Positions 25,200-35,008 of a DNA stretch of 64,000 nt are shown piece by piece. A model generated the notes under the pieces. It saw only the letters and a list, made by a program, of their open reading frames with translations. It was not told where the DNA came from and did not search any database. Numbering within the stretch: the first letter of the stretch is position 1; the number at the start of each line of letters is the position of its first letter. Source of the stretch: G020348185 sp964525045 (GTDB lineage: Bacteria; Nitrospirota; Nitrospiria; Nitrospirales; UBA8639); the NCBI GenBank assembly GCA_964525045.1, contig CAZGFD010000015.1, positions 1 through 64,000 of the forward strand, in the 5' to 3' direction. The translations under genes and the position numbers were made by a program.

Positions 25200-26645
25200 A
25201 TGACTTGCAGGGAGACATTAGAAAGAGAGATCAAACTTCGGACCTCTCCGGGATTCCGATTTCCCGAGTTTCCTGGCCACCGCCTTCCCCGGCGGGTATT
25301 TACGTCTACGTATTTTGATACAAAGCGATACGCCTTAGGTCGCTTAGGGATAACCCTTCGCCGGCGAACGGAACAGAATAAAACAAAATGGCAATTAAAA
25401 TTACCAAAGGCGTCTTCTCGTTTGGAATTGGAAATACCCGGAAACCCGGGAACCATTCCATCTGATTTTCGTGATCTCCTATTTGCACTACTTCGAGAAG
25501 AAGAACCCACGTCGATCGGAAAACTTCGAACTGATCGTTACGGTTTTCAAGTTCATCAAAATGGAAAAATCCTGGCCGAAATAACTCAAGACTCTGTTGC
25601 ATTGTTAGATGGTCGCCAAATCAAACGTCGATTTTTCGAAACCGAAATTGAATTAATCGATGGAAATGAAAAAGACCTTATCCAGATAAAAGATACTTTA
25701 ACAAAGGCCGGAGCCTTCGAAGGAGATTCCCGTCCTAAAGTCTTTCAAGCGTTAGACCAGGATTTTCCTGAGCCTCCGCCGATCGTTGATCCTTCTGCTC
25801 ATCCCATCAGCCATTTGAAGGCGATTCTCAAACGACAAGTCAGAGAAATCCTGGTCCATGACCCGGGAACCCGTTTAGGAACAGATCCGGAAGACCTTCA
25901 TCAAATGCGGGTCGCCACCCGCCGTTTTCGCGCACTTCTTCGTACGGGTCATGTTTTCCTCGACCCGGAATGGACGAATCTGCTTCGTCGAGAAATCGGT
26001 TGGTTGGGAGGGACTCTTGGAACAGTACGAGACTACGATGTCCTCCTTGCTGACCTCCAACAGGAAATCGGCATCCTAAGCCCAAAGGAGCAAAAAGCAT
26101 TCCAGTATTTACTTAACCGACTGAACACACAAAGAGAAATGGCCCGTTCCAAAATGTTGGAGGCGTTGCGAAGTCCTCGATTTCTCATGCTCTTGAATCA
26201 ATTGGAACATGCCGCTGACTTTCCCGAAAGCGTATTCACCGATGTCACCCTTCAAGAGATTTCAGCAAAGCAATTTAAGAAATTGTGTCGAAGCGTTGCC
26301 AAATGGGATAAAAACTGTTCCAATGAGGAGCTCCACCGGATTCGAATTCGTGCAAAACGCGCACGGTATGCTGCTGAACTGGCTGAACATTCCATGGGAA
26401 AACCGGCTTCGCAGTTCATTCGTCAAATCAAAAAATTTCAGGATCTTTTAGGCAGTCATCAGGACTCGGTGATGACTGAACAGCGCTTACGGGAACTTCT
26501 TCGTTCCTCGAAGAGTGTAAGTGCCGGATTTTCCGTCGGCCGGATTGTTGAGCGCCTGCGAACAAAACGGGTATTCGCCCGAGACCGATTTTCCCCCTGC
26601 TGGAGAAAAGTAAGGAAACGGGGTAAAGCGGCCTGGGGCCATTAA
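25200..26645 (+). CDS. CYTH-CHAD domain protein (polyphosphate/triphosphate related)
   Basis: 481 residues. N-terminal CYTH domain with the ExExK motif EREIK (residues 8-12) and STYFDT, LGITLRRR, WQLKLPK, the tunnel strands of triphosphate-binding enzymes. The C-terminal CHAD domain (about 205-480) has HQMRVATRRFRALLR and later ELHRIRIRAKRARYA, the conserved His/Arg pattern that binds polyphosphate. CHAD proteins associate with polyphosphate granules. The ppk gene starts 30 bases downstream, which supports a role in polyphosphate metabolism; CYTH activity may be triphosphatase. Confidence 0.93.
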   Translation: MTCRETLEREIKLRTSPGFRFPEFPGHRLPRRVFTSTYFDTKRYALGRLGITLRRRTEQNKTKWQLKLPKASSRLELEIPGNPGTIPSDFRDLLFALLREEEPTSIGKLRTDRYGFQVHQNGKILAEITQDSVALLDGRQIKRRFFETEIELIDGNEKDLIQIKDTLTKAGAFEGDSRPKVFQALDQDFPEPPPIVDPSAHPISHLKAILKRQVREILVHDPGTRLGTDPEDLHQMRVATRRFRALLRTGHVFLDPEWTNLLRREIGWLGGTLGTVRDYDVLLADLQQEIGILSPKEQKAFQYLLNRLNTQREMARSKMLEALRSPRFLMLLNQLEHAADFPESVFTDVTLQEISAKQFKKLCRSVAKWDKNCSNEELHRIRIRAKRARYAAELAEHSMGKPASQFIRQIKKFQDLLGSHQDSVMTEQRLRELLRSSKSVSAGFSVGRIVERLRTKRVFARDRFSPCWRKVRKRGKAAWGH

Positions 26646-26675
26646 TACATCTTAGTTTTGTGGTAATATTTCCCT

Positions 26676-28823
26676 ATGACAGACATCGACCTCCAGGATC
26701 CCAGCTTGTATATCAACCGGGAATTGAGTTGGCTTCAATTCAATAGCCGGGTTTTGGAGGAAGCCGAAGATCCCGCTCAACCCCTCCTGGAACGGGTAAA
26801 ATTTCTTGCGATATTTTTCAGTAACCTGGACGAATTTTTCATGATCCGGATTTCCGGCCTCCGTGAACAACTCGCCAGCGGGGTGGTGGAGACCTCCCCC
26901 GACGGGATGATGCCCTCTGATCAGCTGACCGCCATTCGTCAGGAATTGCATAATCAACTGGGCCGGGCCATTGATTGTTGGCATAGGGAATTATTGCCCG
27001 CTCTGGATTCCGAGGATATTCGCCTTTTTTCCTACGATCTGCTCAAGCCAAACCATCGAGAGGCCCTTCGCCGCTATTTCCTTCGAGAAGTCTTTCCCGC
27101 GTTGACCCCATTGGCCTTTGACCCGGCCCACCCGTTCCCTCACATCTCGAACCTGACGTTGAACTTAGCTGTCGTGGCTCACGATCCCGAGCGAGGAGAA
27201 TGCTTTGCAAGGGTGAAGGTGCCAAACAATATTCCGCGCCTCATCAGAATTCCCACGGCTGAGGATTCTGTGGATACTGAGTCTGACCCTCTGACGGTGG
27301 CGAAGGATAATCATTTCGTTTGGCTTGAAGACATCATAGCTGACAATTTAGATCTTCTTTTTCCCGGATTAACCATAAAAGCCGCATATCTCTTTCGAAT
27401 TACACGTGACGCGGACCTGGAAATTGAAGAAGACGAGGCGGCAGACCTGCTCTCGACCATCGAAGAACAAGTTGATCTTCGCCACTTCGGCTCGGTCATT
27501 CGCCTTGAATTGGAACAAAAGACCCCTGATAGCATTCGGGATATACTCGTTCGCAATCTCAATCTCGCCTCCTATCAGGTTTATTCCTATGATCTCCCAA
27601 TGGGTTTATCCAGCATCATTGAGCTCTGTAGTATTGACAAACCCGAATTAAAATATCCTCCGTTTCTTCCGGCCACGCCTCCCCGCCTGGCAAAAAAAGA
27701 AAGTTTATTCTCCGCCCTTCGTCATGACGACCTGTTACTTCACCATCCCTATGACACTTTTCAACCGGTGGTTGATTTTATCCGTGAGGCTGCGGCCGAC
27801 CCCAATGTCCTGGCCATCAAACAAACCCTGTATCGGGTGGGCTCGAACTCTCCGATCGTCGAAGCGTTAATGGAAGCACGACAAAACGGAAAACAGGTGG
27901 CCGTACTGTTGGAACTCAAAGCGCGATTTGATGAAGAAAACAACATTGAGTGGGCCCGGAAACTAGAAGATGAAGGGGTTCATGTGGTGTATGGGGTCTT
28001 GGGTCTCAAAACGCACGCGAAATTGTGCATGGTTGTCCGGCGGAATGAGGACGGTATTCACCGCTACCTCCACTTGGGAACAGGGAATTACAATCCGATC
28101 ACCAGCCGCATCTATACGGATTTCGGGTTCTTAACCGCTGATCCGGCCATGGGACGAGATGTCTCCGATCTCTTCAACGCGCTGACCGGGTATTCTCGAA
28201 AAGTCTCTTATCATAAATTGCTGGTAGCCCCTCATGGTTTACGTGAACAAATCATTAGTCGAATTGATCGCGAAATCAGTCGGCAGCGTTCACATGGAGA
28301 CGGCTACCTGGCCTTTAAGCTCAATGCCTTATCCGATCATGCCTGCATTAGTGCGTTGTATCGGGCTTCTCAAGCCGGGGTAAAAATCGATTTGCTGATT
28401 CGAGGGATTTGCTGCTTGAGACCGGGCATTCCTCAGGTTAGCGATACTATTACCGTTTCCTCGATCGTCGGACGGTTTCTTGAACATTCCCGAATGTATT
28501 ATTTTCATAACGGTGGCGAAGAAGAGTTGTACCTTGGAAGCGCCGACCTCATGCCCAGGAACTTGGACGGACGGGTGGAGGTATTATTTCCCATAGAGAA
28601 CCAGAATATTCGCGAGCATCTTCTCCACAGCTTTCTTCAGGTGCAACTTCGCGATAACGTCAAGGCTCGACAATTATACCCGGATGGAAGTTATCAAAAG
28701 TGTTCAGCGGAAACTGACCACCAACAATTTAATTCTCAGGAGTGGTTGTTGAATCATTGGAAAGATCGAACGAGGGCTGACCAGGGCGAAAAACTGGGGA
28801 GAGCTACTCTCTCAAACAAATAA
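26676..28823 (+). CDS. ppk: Polyphosphate kinase 1
   Basis: 715 residues, the size of bacterial Ppk1. It transfers the gamma phosphate of ATP to polyphosphate, reversibly. Seen: YINRELSWLQFNSRVLEEA at the start, SNLDEFFMIR, the head segment with KQTLYRVG, KARFDEENNIEWAR, LKTHAKLCMV (phospholipase-D-like His), LHLGTGNYNP and RGICCLRPG. Both histidine-bearing catalytic segments are intact. In operon with the CYTH-CHAD gene. Transcribed away from ppx and toward phoU. Confidence 0.97.
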   Translation: MTDIDLQDPSLYINRELSWLQFNSRVLEEAEDPAQPLLERVKFLAIFFSNLDEFFMIRISGLREQLASGVVETSPDGMMPSDQLTAIRQELHNQLGRAIDCWHRELLPALDSEDIRLFSYDLLKPNHREALRRYFLREVFPALTPLAFDPAHPFPHISNLTLNLAVVAHDPERGECFARVKVPNNIPRLIRIPTAEDSVDTESDPLTVAKDNHFVWLEDIIADNLDLLFPGLTIKAAYLFRITRDADLEIEEDEAADLLSTIEEQVDLRHFGSVIRLELEQKTPDSIRDILVRNLNLASYQVYSYDLPMGLSSIIELCSIDKPELKYPPFLPATPPRLAKKESLFSALRHDDLLLHHPYDTFQPVVDFIREAAADPNVLAIKQTLYRVGSNSPIVEALMEARQNGKQVAVLLELKARFDEENNIEWARKLEDEGVHVVYGVLGLKTHAKLCMVVRRNEDGIHRYLHLGTGNYNPITSRIYTDFGFLTADPAMGRDVSDLFNALTGYSRKVSYHKLLVAPHGLREQIISRIDREISRQRSHGDGYLAFKLNALSDHACISALYRASQAGVKIDLLIRGICCLRPGIPQVSDTITVSSIVGRFLEHSRMYYFHNGGEEELYLGSADLMPRNLDGRVEVLFPIENQNIREHLLHSFLQVQLRDNVKARQLYPDGSYQKCSAETDHQQFNSQEWLLNHWKDRTRADQGEKLGRATLSNK

Positions 28824-28877
28824 TATCGAATAAAGCATCAAACCCTCCCAACCCTTCCACCTAGGCACCGTTTCTCC

Positions 28878-29087
28878 TCAACGTTTCTTGCCAAGATGAA
28901 TGTCTTGGGGATTTTTATGGATTTCATGTAATCTTTGTCCATTGGCATCCCTAGACTGAGGGGAGTTATCCCTCAACCAGACGTAATGGAACCGACTGGA
29001 ATGACCGTCATCCCATATTACATCTAGGGATCGTGAGCCTTCAGTGATCTTGCTAATTGAGGGAGACGATAGGTTTAATTTGGACAT
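28878..29087 (-). CDS. Stand-alone N-terminal domain of gamma-butyrobetaine-hydroxylase-like protein (probable remnant)
   Basis: 69 residues from ATG 29087. The sequence LDVIWDDGHSSRFHYVWLRD followed by NSPQS and GQRLHEI is the N-terminal (DUF971-like) domain that precedes the TauD/BBOX oxygenase domain in butyrobetaine hydroxylases. The following 300 residues of oxygenase are absent; ppk lies 55 bases on, in the opposite strand. The Cys residues that ligate zinc in this domain are replaced (NSPQSRD). Either a decayed gene or a free-standing small protein. A Pho-box-like repeat (29177-29194) lies about 90 bases upstream. Confidence 0.65.
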   Translation of the reverse strand: MSKLNLSSPSISKITEGSRSLDVIWDDGHSSRFHYVWLRDNSPQSRDANGQRLHEIHKNPQDIHLGKKR

Positions 29088-29176
29088 AATCAAATTCCAT
29101 TATTCCTATAAAAATATTCCGATGCTGCAATCCTCTGTATATTAAACCTCTCACATTTCAAAACAACCACCAACAA

Positions 29177-29194
29177 GTTACCTATCGGTTAATT
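29177..29194. promoter_or_regulatory. Pho-box-like 11-bp direct repeat
   Basis: GTTACCT-ATCG-GTTAATT: two 7-bp units with 4-bp spacer, 11-bp period, flanked by AT. Nearly identical in layout and sequence to the element at 36272-36289 upstream of pstS. Lies between the phoU stop and the butyrobetaine-hydroxylase-like fragment. Confidence 0.5.
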
Positions 29195-29268
29195 TTGAGG
29201 TGTTTGGGTGGAAAAAAGGAAACCGAAAGGAAAAGGGAGTATCTAGGCGGGGGAAAATCGTAAATTCT

Positions 29269-29940
29269 TCATGAAGAAGCTTGAACCGTATGGCGAATTA
29301 TTTTGCCTTCTACTAAATAGACAACCAATTCGGCGATGTTGGTAGCATGATCGGCTATCCGCTCAAGGTATTTCGAGACAAAGGATAACCTGATAGCCCT
29401 GGTAATCGTTTGGGGATTCTCCATCATGAAGGACAATAGTTCCCGAAACAACTGTTCTGTCAGCTCATCCACAATATCATCCTCTTTGGATACGTCTCGA
29501 GCGAGGACTGAATCTCCTCGCACAAAAGAATCCAACGCATCCGCGACCATTTTAGTCGCTCTCTCAGCCATGTCGGGAATATCAATATAGGGCTTTAGTT
29601 GAGGTTCGTCATTGAGTTCAATGGCTCGCTCACAAATATTCTCCGCCAAATCACTGATACGCTCGAGTTCGGTCGAAATTTTCATGGCCGTGGTCACAAA
29701 GCGAAGGTCTCGGGCTGTCGGTTGATACAGCGCCAACAAACGAAGGCAGAATTCATCAACCTCCACATCCAACGTATTGACGCGCCGATCATCCTCAATC
29801 ACTTGTTTGGCAAGAACTTCATCCCTTTCGATGAGAGCTTTTTTGGCCCGTTCAACCTGATCCTCCACTAAGGCACCCATTTGCAGGATTTTTTGCTTGA
29901 GATCACTAAGTTCTTCATCAAAATGACGCTGCACGATCAC
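29269..29940 (-). CDS. phoU: PhoU, phosphate signalling regulator
   Basis: 223 residues, two-repeat three-helix bundle typical of PhoU. MGALVEDQVERAKKALIERDEV and the repeated RISDLAENICERAIEL and RIADHATNIAELVVYLVEG show the metal-binding E/D(X)3D motifs. PhoU links the Pst transporter to PhoR and represses the Pho regulon when phosphate is plentiful. It follows pstB by about 105 bases and is the last gene of the pst group. Confidence 0.96.
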   Translation of the reverse strand: MIVQRHFDEELSDLKQKILQMGALVEDQVERAKKALIERDEVLAKQVIEDDRRVNTLDVEVDEFCLRLLALYQPTARDLRFVTTAMKISTELERISDLAENICERAIELNDEPQLKPYIDIPDMAERATKMVADALDSFVRGDSVLARDVSKEDDIVDELTEQLFRELLSFMMENPQTITRAIRLSFVSKYLERIADHATNIAELVVYLVEGKIIRHTVQASS

Positions 29941-30023
29941 CTCTCCTTCAACCAGAATATGAAAAATTTCAACATCTCAAATAAGGAGATTGCTCCAGAA
30001 ATCACAGCTCCAAGACTGTTAAC

Positions 30024-30037
30024 TCGAAACCCGAAAC
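30024..30037. repeat. Heptamer tandem repeat (2 units)
   Basis: TCGAAAC CCGAAAC, preceded by AAC, between phoU and pstB. Same family as at 6481. Confidence 0.7.
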
Positions 30038-30045
30038 TTCTGGTA

Positions 30046-30933
30046 TCACCCAAACCGCCCGGTCACGTAATCTTCTGTCCTGCGATCACCTGGATTCGTG
30101 AAAATACGTTTCGTATCGTCATACTCAATTAATTCGCCTAGCAAAAAGAATCCCGTATAGTCTGACACGCGAGCTGCCTGCTGCATATTATGAGTCACAA
30201 TCACGACCGTTAATTGCTGCTTTAAGGAATGGAGCAATTCCTCAATTTTCGAGGTCGATATCGGATCCAACGCGGAACAGGGTTCATCCATCAACAACAC
30301 ATCCGGATTGACCGCAAGCGCCCTGGCAATACAGAGTCGCTGTTGTTGGCCTCCAGACAAACCCAAGGCGCTCGAGTGCAAGCGATCCTTGACCTCTTCC
30401 CACAAACCGGCCCCCTTCAACCCACGCTCTACGATTTCATCCAGAACGGCACGTCCACGGACTTTTTGGAGTTGGGGACCATACGCAACATTTTGGTAAA
30501 TCGATTTAGGAAAGGGATTCACTTTTTGAAAGACCATTCCGACTCTCGTCCGCAAATCCGTGACATCAACATCAGGCGCATAAATGTCTTGGCCTTCCAG
30601 AAGAATTTTTCCCTCAATACGGGAACCCATGACCAGGTCGTTGAGTCGATTCAGGCACCGAAGTAACGTTGACTTTCCACAACCAGAGGGGCCAATAAAT
30701 GCCGTGACCTTATGTTCGGGAATAGTGAGATTGACTTTAAATAACGCTTGGTTCGACCCGTAGAAGAAATTCATTTGGCGAATTTCAATTTTCGGTCTAT
30801 CCGAGTCAGGGCTTGGGTGGCCCTCGGATTCACTTGTTTGCTTCATGGGGTCGGGCTCATCTTTAGAAACATTCACCTTTAACAGTGACGAGGATATCGG
30901 TTCGGAAGATTGAGAGGTTTCCACGATTGCCAT
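30046..30933 (-). CDS. pstB: Phosphate ABC transporter ATP-binding protein
   Basis: About 295 residues from ATG 30933 (a GTG at 30942 would add three). Walker A GPSGCGKST, signature LSGGQQQRLCIARAL, Walker B VLLMDEPCSALDP, H-loop VTHNM. About 50 extra, polar residues precede the usual PstB start. It energises phosphate uptake by the PstCA channel. The gene starts 16 bases after the pstA stop. Confidence 0.97.
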   Translation of the reverse strand: MAIVETSQSSEPISSSLLKVNVSKDEPDPMKQTSESEGHPSPDSDRPKIEIRQMNFFYGSNQALFKVNLTIPEHKVTAFIGPSGCGKSTLLRCLNRLNDLVMGSRIEGKILLEGQDIYAPDVDVTDLRTRVGMVFQKVNPFPKSIYQNVAYGPQLQKVRGRAVLDEIVERGLKGAGLWEEVKDRLHSSALGLSGGQQQRLCIARALAVNPDVLLMDEPCSALDPISTSKIEELLHSLKQQLTVVIVTHNMQQAARVSDYTGFFLLGELIEYDDTKRIFTNPGDRRTEDYVTGRFG

Positions 30934-30949
30934 AATAGTCACCCAATGG

Positions 30950-32596
30950 TTAGACCGCTGAACCTAGGTATTGCTTCTTCATTCGATTTCGGATGGCAAT
31001 GGCCATCAAATTAAGCATGATTACCACAAAGACTAAAACAAGCGTTGTCACATACACCATGGGCTTGGCTGCCTCAACATTGGGAGACTGAAAGCCAACA
31101 TCGTAAATATGAAATCCAAGGTGCATAAATTTTCGGTCAAGATGAATAAAAGGAAAGTAGCTGTCGAGGGGTAAGGATGGAGCCAATTTGACAACTCCGG
31201 TCAGCATCAGTGGGGCCACTTCTCCCGTTGCTCGAGAAATTGCCAGGATGAGTCCGGTCAATATTCCCGGCATGGCACAGGGAATCACCACTCGAAGTAA
31301 CGTTTCAATTTTGGTAGCCCCTAATCCCAATGAACCCTCCCGATATTCCATGGGAACGGCCGACAATCCTTCTTCAGTCGCGACAATCACAACAGGGACC
31401 GTCATAAGCGCAAGAGTCAAAGAGGCCCACAAAATCCCACCAGTCCCAAATGTTGGGGTGGGAAGTGCCGCAGAATAGAACAATGTATCAATCGAACCAC
31501 CGACGGCATACACGAAGAACCCCAAACCAAAAACCCCGAAGACAATCGAAGGGACTCCGGCTAAATTGTTCACCGCAATTCGGACTAATCGAACAAGGAG
31601 ACCTTGTCGGGCATATTCTTTGAGGTAAATAGCAGCCAATACCCCAAAGGGTACCACAGCCACACTCATAATTAATACCATCATCACCGTTCCAAAAATG
31701 GCAGGGAAAATTCCTCCTTCCGTATTCGCTTCTCGGGGCTCATCGCTTAAGATCGTCCAAACATTGGAAATATAGATCAGGACTTTCCCAAACACGGTCA
31801 ACTCATTTGGCTGAACGATTCGGATGATCTGTCCAAGCGGTAAATCCTTTTTTTCACCATTGGCATCAACCAGAATGACCGAATACGCATTTAACTGATC
31901 GTACAGAGCCCGAAGCTTCTTTGTATGTTCTTCATAATTAGCCTGAAGGCCAACCAACCGCTTATGAAGATTCCCCCATTCACTCGATTCTTCTTTATTG
32001 TTTAATTCCAAATCGCGAAGTGCCAAACGAATGGCCTCAATATCATAATTCAACGCCCCGATAACGTCGTTTTGAAGATGGTGGATCCGATCCTGAATGT
32101 CATTCATTTGCTCAACAAGGGGCTGAACCACCTTCAGCCCCTCGGTGTTTCCAGTTGCCAATACTGTCTCCATTTTCTTAACGGCTTGAATTCGGCCAAA
32201 AAACTTTCCCCATTCGCGACGCTCAATGGAGAGGACCTCTCTTGGTTGTTTTCTGGATTGAATCTGTTCTTCATCCAACCATCGAAAATCCAAACCATAC
32301 AAATCCCGATTTCCGACTTTGACCTGAATTCGAAATTTTCCATCCGGCAACTCAGGGGTGGCGGTTTCCGGAATAACTTCGCGATTAGTTAGTTGTCCCA
32401 ACACCATTGTGCCATCATTCAGGGTGAGTTCCACTAGATTCTTTGGCCAGAAATATCCTAGCCCGTTCATCATGATGAGGAACAAAAGTCCCCCAATCAT
32501 CAAGAGCGAAAGCATCAGGCCGGAACCACACAACCACACAAAAAGTGTGCCGGAGTCAAGAAATTTCCTTATACCGGGAGGTATCATAGACTTCAA
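30950..32596 (-). CDS. pstA: Phosphate ABC transporter permease PstA with large periplasmic insert
   Basis: 548 residues, against about 300 for E. coli PstA. One membrane helix near 17-40 is followed by about 230 extra residues, including a charged coiled-coil-like stretch (EAIRLALRDLELNNKEESSE) and DRIHHLQNDVIGA, before the permease core (LIMSVAVVPFGVLAAIYL, NNLAGVPSIVFGVFGLG, LLRVVIPCAMPGILTGLIL with the EAA loop). Long PstA proteins of this type exist in several proteobacteria and relatives. Start overlaps the pstC stop by four bases. Confidence 0.94.
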   Translation of the reverse strand: MKSMIPPGIRKFLDSGTLFVWLCGSGLMLSLLMIGGLLFLIMMNGLGYFWPKNLVELTLNDGTMVLGQLTNREVIPETATPELPDGKFRIQVKVGNRDLYGLDFRWLDEEQIQSRKQPREVLSIERREWGKFFGRIQAVKKMETVLATGNTEGLKVVQPLVEQMNDIQDRIHHLQNDVIGALNYDIEAIRLALRDLELNNKEESSEWGNLHKRLVGLQANYEEHTKKLRALYDQLNAYSVILVDANGEKKDLPLGQIIRIVQPNELTVFGKVLIYISNVWTILSDEPREANTEGGIFPAIFGTVMMVLIMSVAVVPFGVLAAIYLKEYARQGLLVRLVRIAVNNLAGVPSIVFGVFGLGFFVYAVGGSIDTLFYSAALPTPTFGTGGILWASLTLALMTVPVVIVATEEGLSAVPMEYREGSLGLGATKIETLLRVVIPCAMPGILTGLILAISRATGEVAPLMLTGVVKLAPSLPLDSYFPFIHLDRKFMHLGFHIYDVGFQSPNVEAAKPMVYVTTLVLVFVVIMLNLMAIAIRNRMKKQYLGSAV

Positions 32597-34902
32597 AATT
32601 GGCTGTACTTTTGACGAAGCCTTTGTCGAATGATTTCGGCAATCGTGTTAATAAAAAATGTAAACGCAAAGAGAATCAATCCGGACAAAAACAAAATTCG
32701 ATAGAGAGTTCCGCCATGTGGGGCCTCGGGCATTTCTACGGCAATATTGGCCGACAGGGTTCGGAATCCGTTAAAGATACTCCAATCCAGTATGGGGGTA
32801 TTGCCTGTGGCCATCAACACAATCATCGTTTCCCCAACCGCTCGGCCAAAACCAATCATCAAAGCCGAAAAAATACCGGGGCTGGCCGAGACAAGGACAA
32901 GTTGGGTTAAGGTCTGCCATTGAGTGGCACCCATTGCCAACGAACCCGCAATGAGATGTTTGGGAACATTCGAGATTGAATCTTCAGAAATACTGAAAAT
33001 GATGGGGATAACCGCAAAACCCATGGCAAAACTGATGACCAGAGCATTCCGTTGGTCATATTGCAAGTCAAGCATCGACTGCAACCATCCCTTGTAATCT
33101 GAACCGAACAACCACATTTCCATCTGGTTGTTTGCCGCTAAACATCCTATCACCGTCAGGACGATGACGATCCCAAGAATGGTCATATCGATTCCGGCAC
33201 GATTTCGAAGTTTGGGAGACATTGGCAGAAAATGCCAGGTGATACAGATAACCACGACGGCCAAAGGTATCAACACCACCATGCCCAACACCGCTGGGAA
33301 AATTTTTTCCAAAAGCGGTGCCAACCAAAGACCAGCCAAAAATCCCAGAACGACAGACGGAAGCGCGGCCATCACCTCAATAACCGGTTTGATGATTCCC
33401 CGTAGGCCGGGAGACATAAACATCCCGACATAAATGGCGCCCATTACCGCCAATGGAACAGCAAGAATCATGGCATAAATAGTTCCTTTTAATGTCCCAA
33501 ATATTAAAGGGATCAGGCCGAATTTCGGTTCAAAATCATCCGAGCCACTCGAGGATTGCCAAATATGCTCAGGCTTTTCATAGCCTTCGTATAGAACCGG
33601 ACCAAACAGCGTCTGGAAAGTCACCTCAGGATGAGCATTATCGAACCCGATGGAATGAACCTGCCCTTTCGAATCAAGAGCAATGGCTCCATTGGCTTTG
33701 GGCGAAAACATCAGGGCCCGAATGGGAGCATCCGCGAGGTCGATTTGTAACAGCGTTTGTCCGGAAGTCGAATGATGGAGAAAGATCTTTCCGTTTTCAT
33801 CAGCGGTCAAGAATCCTTTATCCCGGCGGGAAGGGGAAATGAGCGTGACCGCCGCCTGATGTGATGAAAAGGTTCGTACCTTTACAAATTGAAATGTCCC
33901 GGAACGCTGTTCATCCCTCATTGGCATCCATGCCGACACCGTCCCCGTTTTTGTCCCGATAATCAGGGTGCGATCACCAATGAGATAGGTCAAGGCAGTA
34001 ATGCCATCACCAGGCCCGGTAATTTGGTGATGATGAATTATTTTCGGCTCGTCAATCTCCTGTATATTCCAATGAAAGAGCTGGCCATCAAGGGTGGCCA
34101 CCAATAATGTTTCACCCCGATTATCCAGAAGCATGGAAGTAACTGATTCAGTGAGTTTGGGAATGAGCAGGGTCTGAGTCGTGACAGGTTCATCTTCCAT
34201 CATGAGGCCTTCCCCTTCTTCCACTTTTGTCAACCACAGTTCCCCGGCTTGATTAATTGATGCCATGACGATTCCACTTTCCATGACCTGATAAGCCAGA
34301 TGACGCACACTGGAATGGGGCGGGCCGGCTTTCTTTAATGAATCGCCAACCCGTAAGCTTGGTATAATGGTTCGCTTGCCATTTTCAAATTTGGGGTCAA
34401 AGAGAATCTCAATAGGCGTGATTCGACCATCCTCATATCCCAAGGCAAATTCGTGACCGAAACCTTTGGAACGTGCGACGGCAGTAAGTGGCCCATTCAC
34501 AGAGGTCCTGAGCCCTTCCATAGGAATTGGCAACCCGCTAGGTAAGCTAAAAAAGTCAACTTGGCCTGGATGAATGACATAAACGATCTCTTGTTGTTCA
34601 TCAACCCCGATATCTTCTATCTGCTGTACCGCCTGTTGGGTCCCTGATAGAGCAAAGCTATGTTGGGGGCCTTCTGAAGGAGCGGTAAAAAGAGGAAGAA
34701 CCTCAATCAAGAGATACACAAAAATTCCCAGGATACTGATGATCGTGGATATTCCTCCAACCCAAACAACTCCCGCGGCGCATGAATCGACATAGGCCCT
34801 AATTTTTCTGGAAACCGCGCCGCGATTAACAAAATTTGCTGTGGCTTTCGGTGGGTTAGTGATCCTATCCAAAAAGCCGGGTGATGTTTCAGGAGGCGGC
34901 AT
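32593..34902 (-). CDS. pstC: Phosphate ABC transporter permease PstC with beta-propeller-like domain
   Basis: 769 residues, about 2.5 times E. coli PstC. One helix near 37-68 is followed by roughly 390 residues with repeated strand-rich units (SVTSMLLDNRGETLLVATLD, GDRTLIIGTKTGTVSAW, FLTADENGKIFLHHSTSGQ), suggesting a WD40-like propeller. The usual permease core comes after about 460 (LIPLIFGTLKGTIYAMILAV, ALPSVVLGFLAG, LVLVSASPGIFSALMIG). The extra domain probably sits in the periplasm between TM1 and TM2. Operon pstC-pstA-pstB-phoU, 106 bases downstream of pstS. Confidence 0.94.
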   Translation of the reverse strand: MPPPETSPGFLDRITNPPKATANFVNRGAVSRKIRAYVDSCAAGVVWVGGISTIISILGIFVYLLIEVLPLFTAPSEGPQHSFALSGTQQAVQQIEDIGVDEQQEIVYVIHPGQVDFFSLPSGLPIPMEGLRTSVNGPLTAVARSKGFGHEFALGYEDGRITPIEILFDPKFENGKRTIIPSLRVGDSLKKAGPPHSSVRHLAYQVMESGIVMASINQAGELWLTKVEEGEGLMMEDEPVTTQTLLIPKLTESVTSMLLDNRGETLLVATLDGQLFHWNIQEIDEPKIIHHHQITGPGDGITALTYLIGDRTLIIGTKTGTVSAWMPMRDEQRSGTFQFVKVRTFSSHQAAVTLISPSRRDKGFLTADENGKIFLHHSTSGQTLLQIDLADAPIRALMFSPKANGAIALDSKGQVHSIGFDNAHPEVTFQTLFGPVLYEGYEKPEHIWQSSSGSDDFEPKFGLIPLIFGTLKGTIYAMILAVPLAVMGAIYVGMFMSPGLRGIIKPVIEVMAALPSVVLGFLAGLWLAPLLEKIFPAVLGMVVLIPLAVVVICITWHFLPMSPKLRNRAGIDMTILGIVIVLTVIGCLAANNQMEMWLFGSDYKGWLQSMLDLQYDQRNALVISFAMGFAVIPIIFSISEDSISNVPKHLIAGSLAMGATQWQTLTQLVLVSASPGIFSALMIGFGRAVGETMIVLMATGNTPILDWSIFNGFRTLSANIAVEMPEAPHGGTLYRILFLSGLILFAFTFFINTIAEIIRQRLRQKYSQF

Positions 34903-35008
34903 AAAAATGTTTTTTTATTGCTATGCTGGAAGGAGAAAAGAATGGCCGGCCTTCATGTTTATTCGAAGACCACCAATACTATTAGACGACGATGAATTAT
35001 CTGACCGT

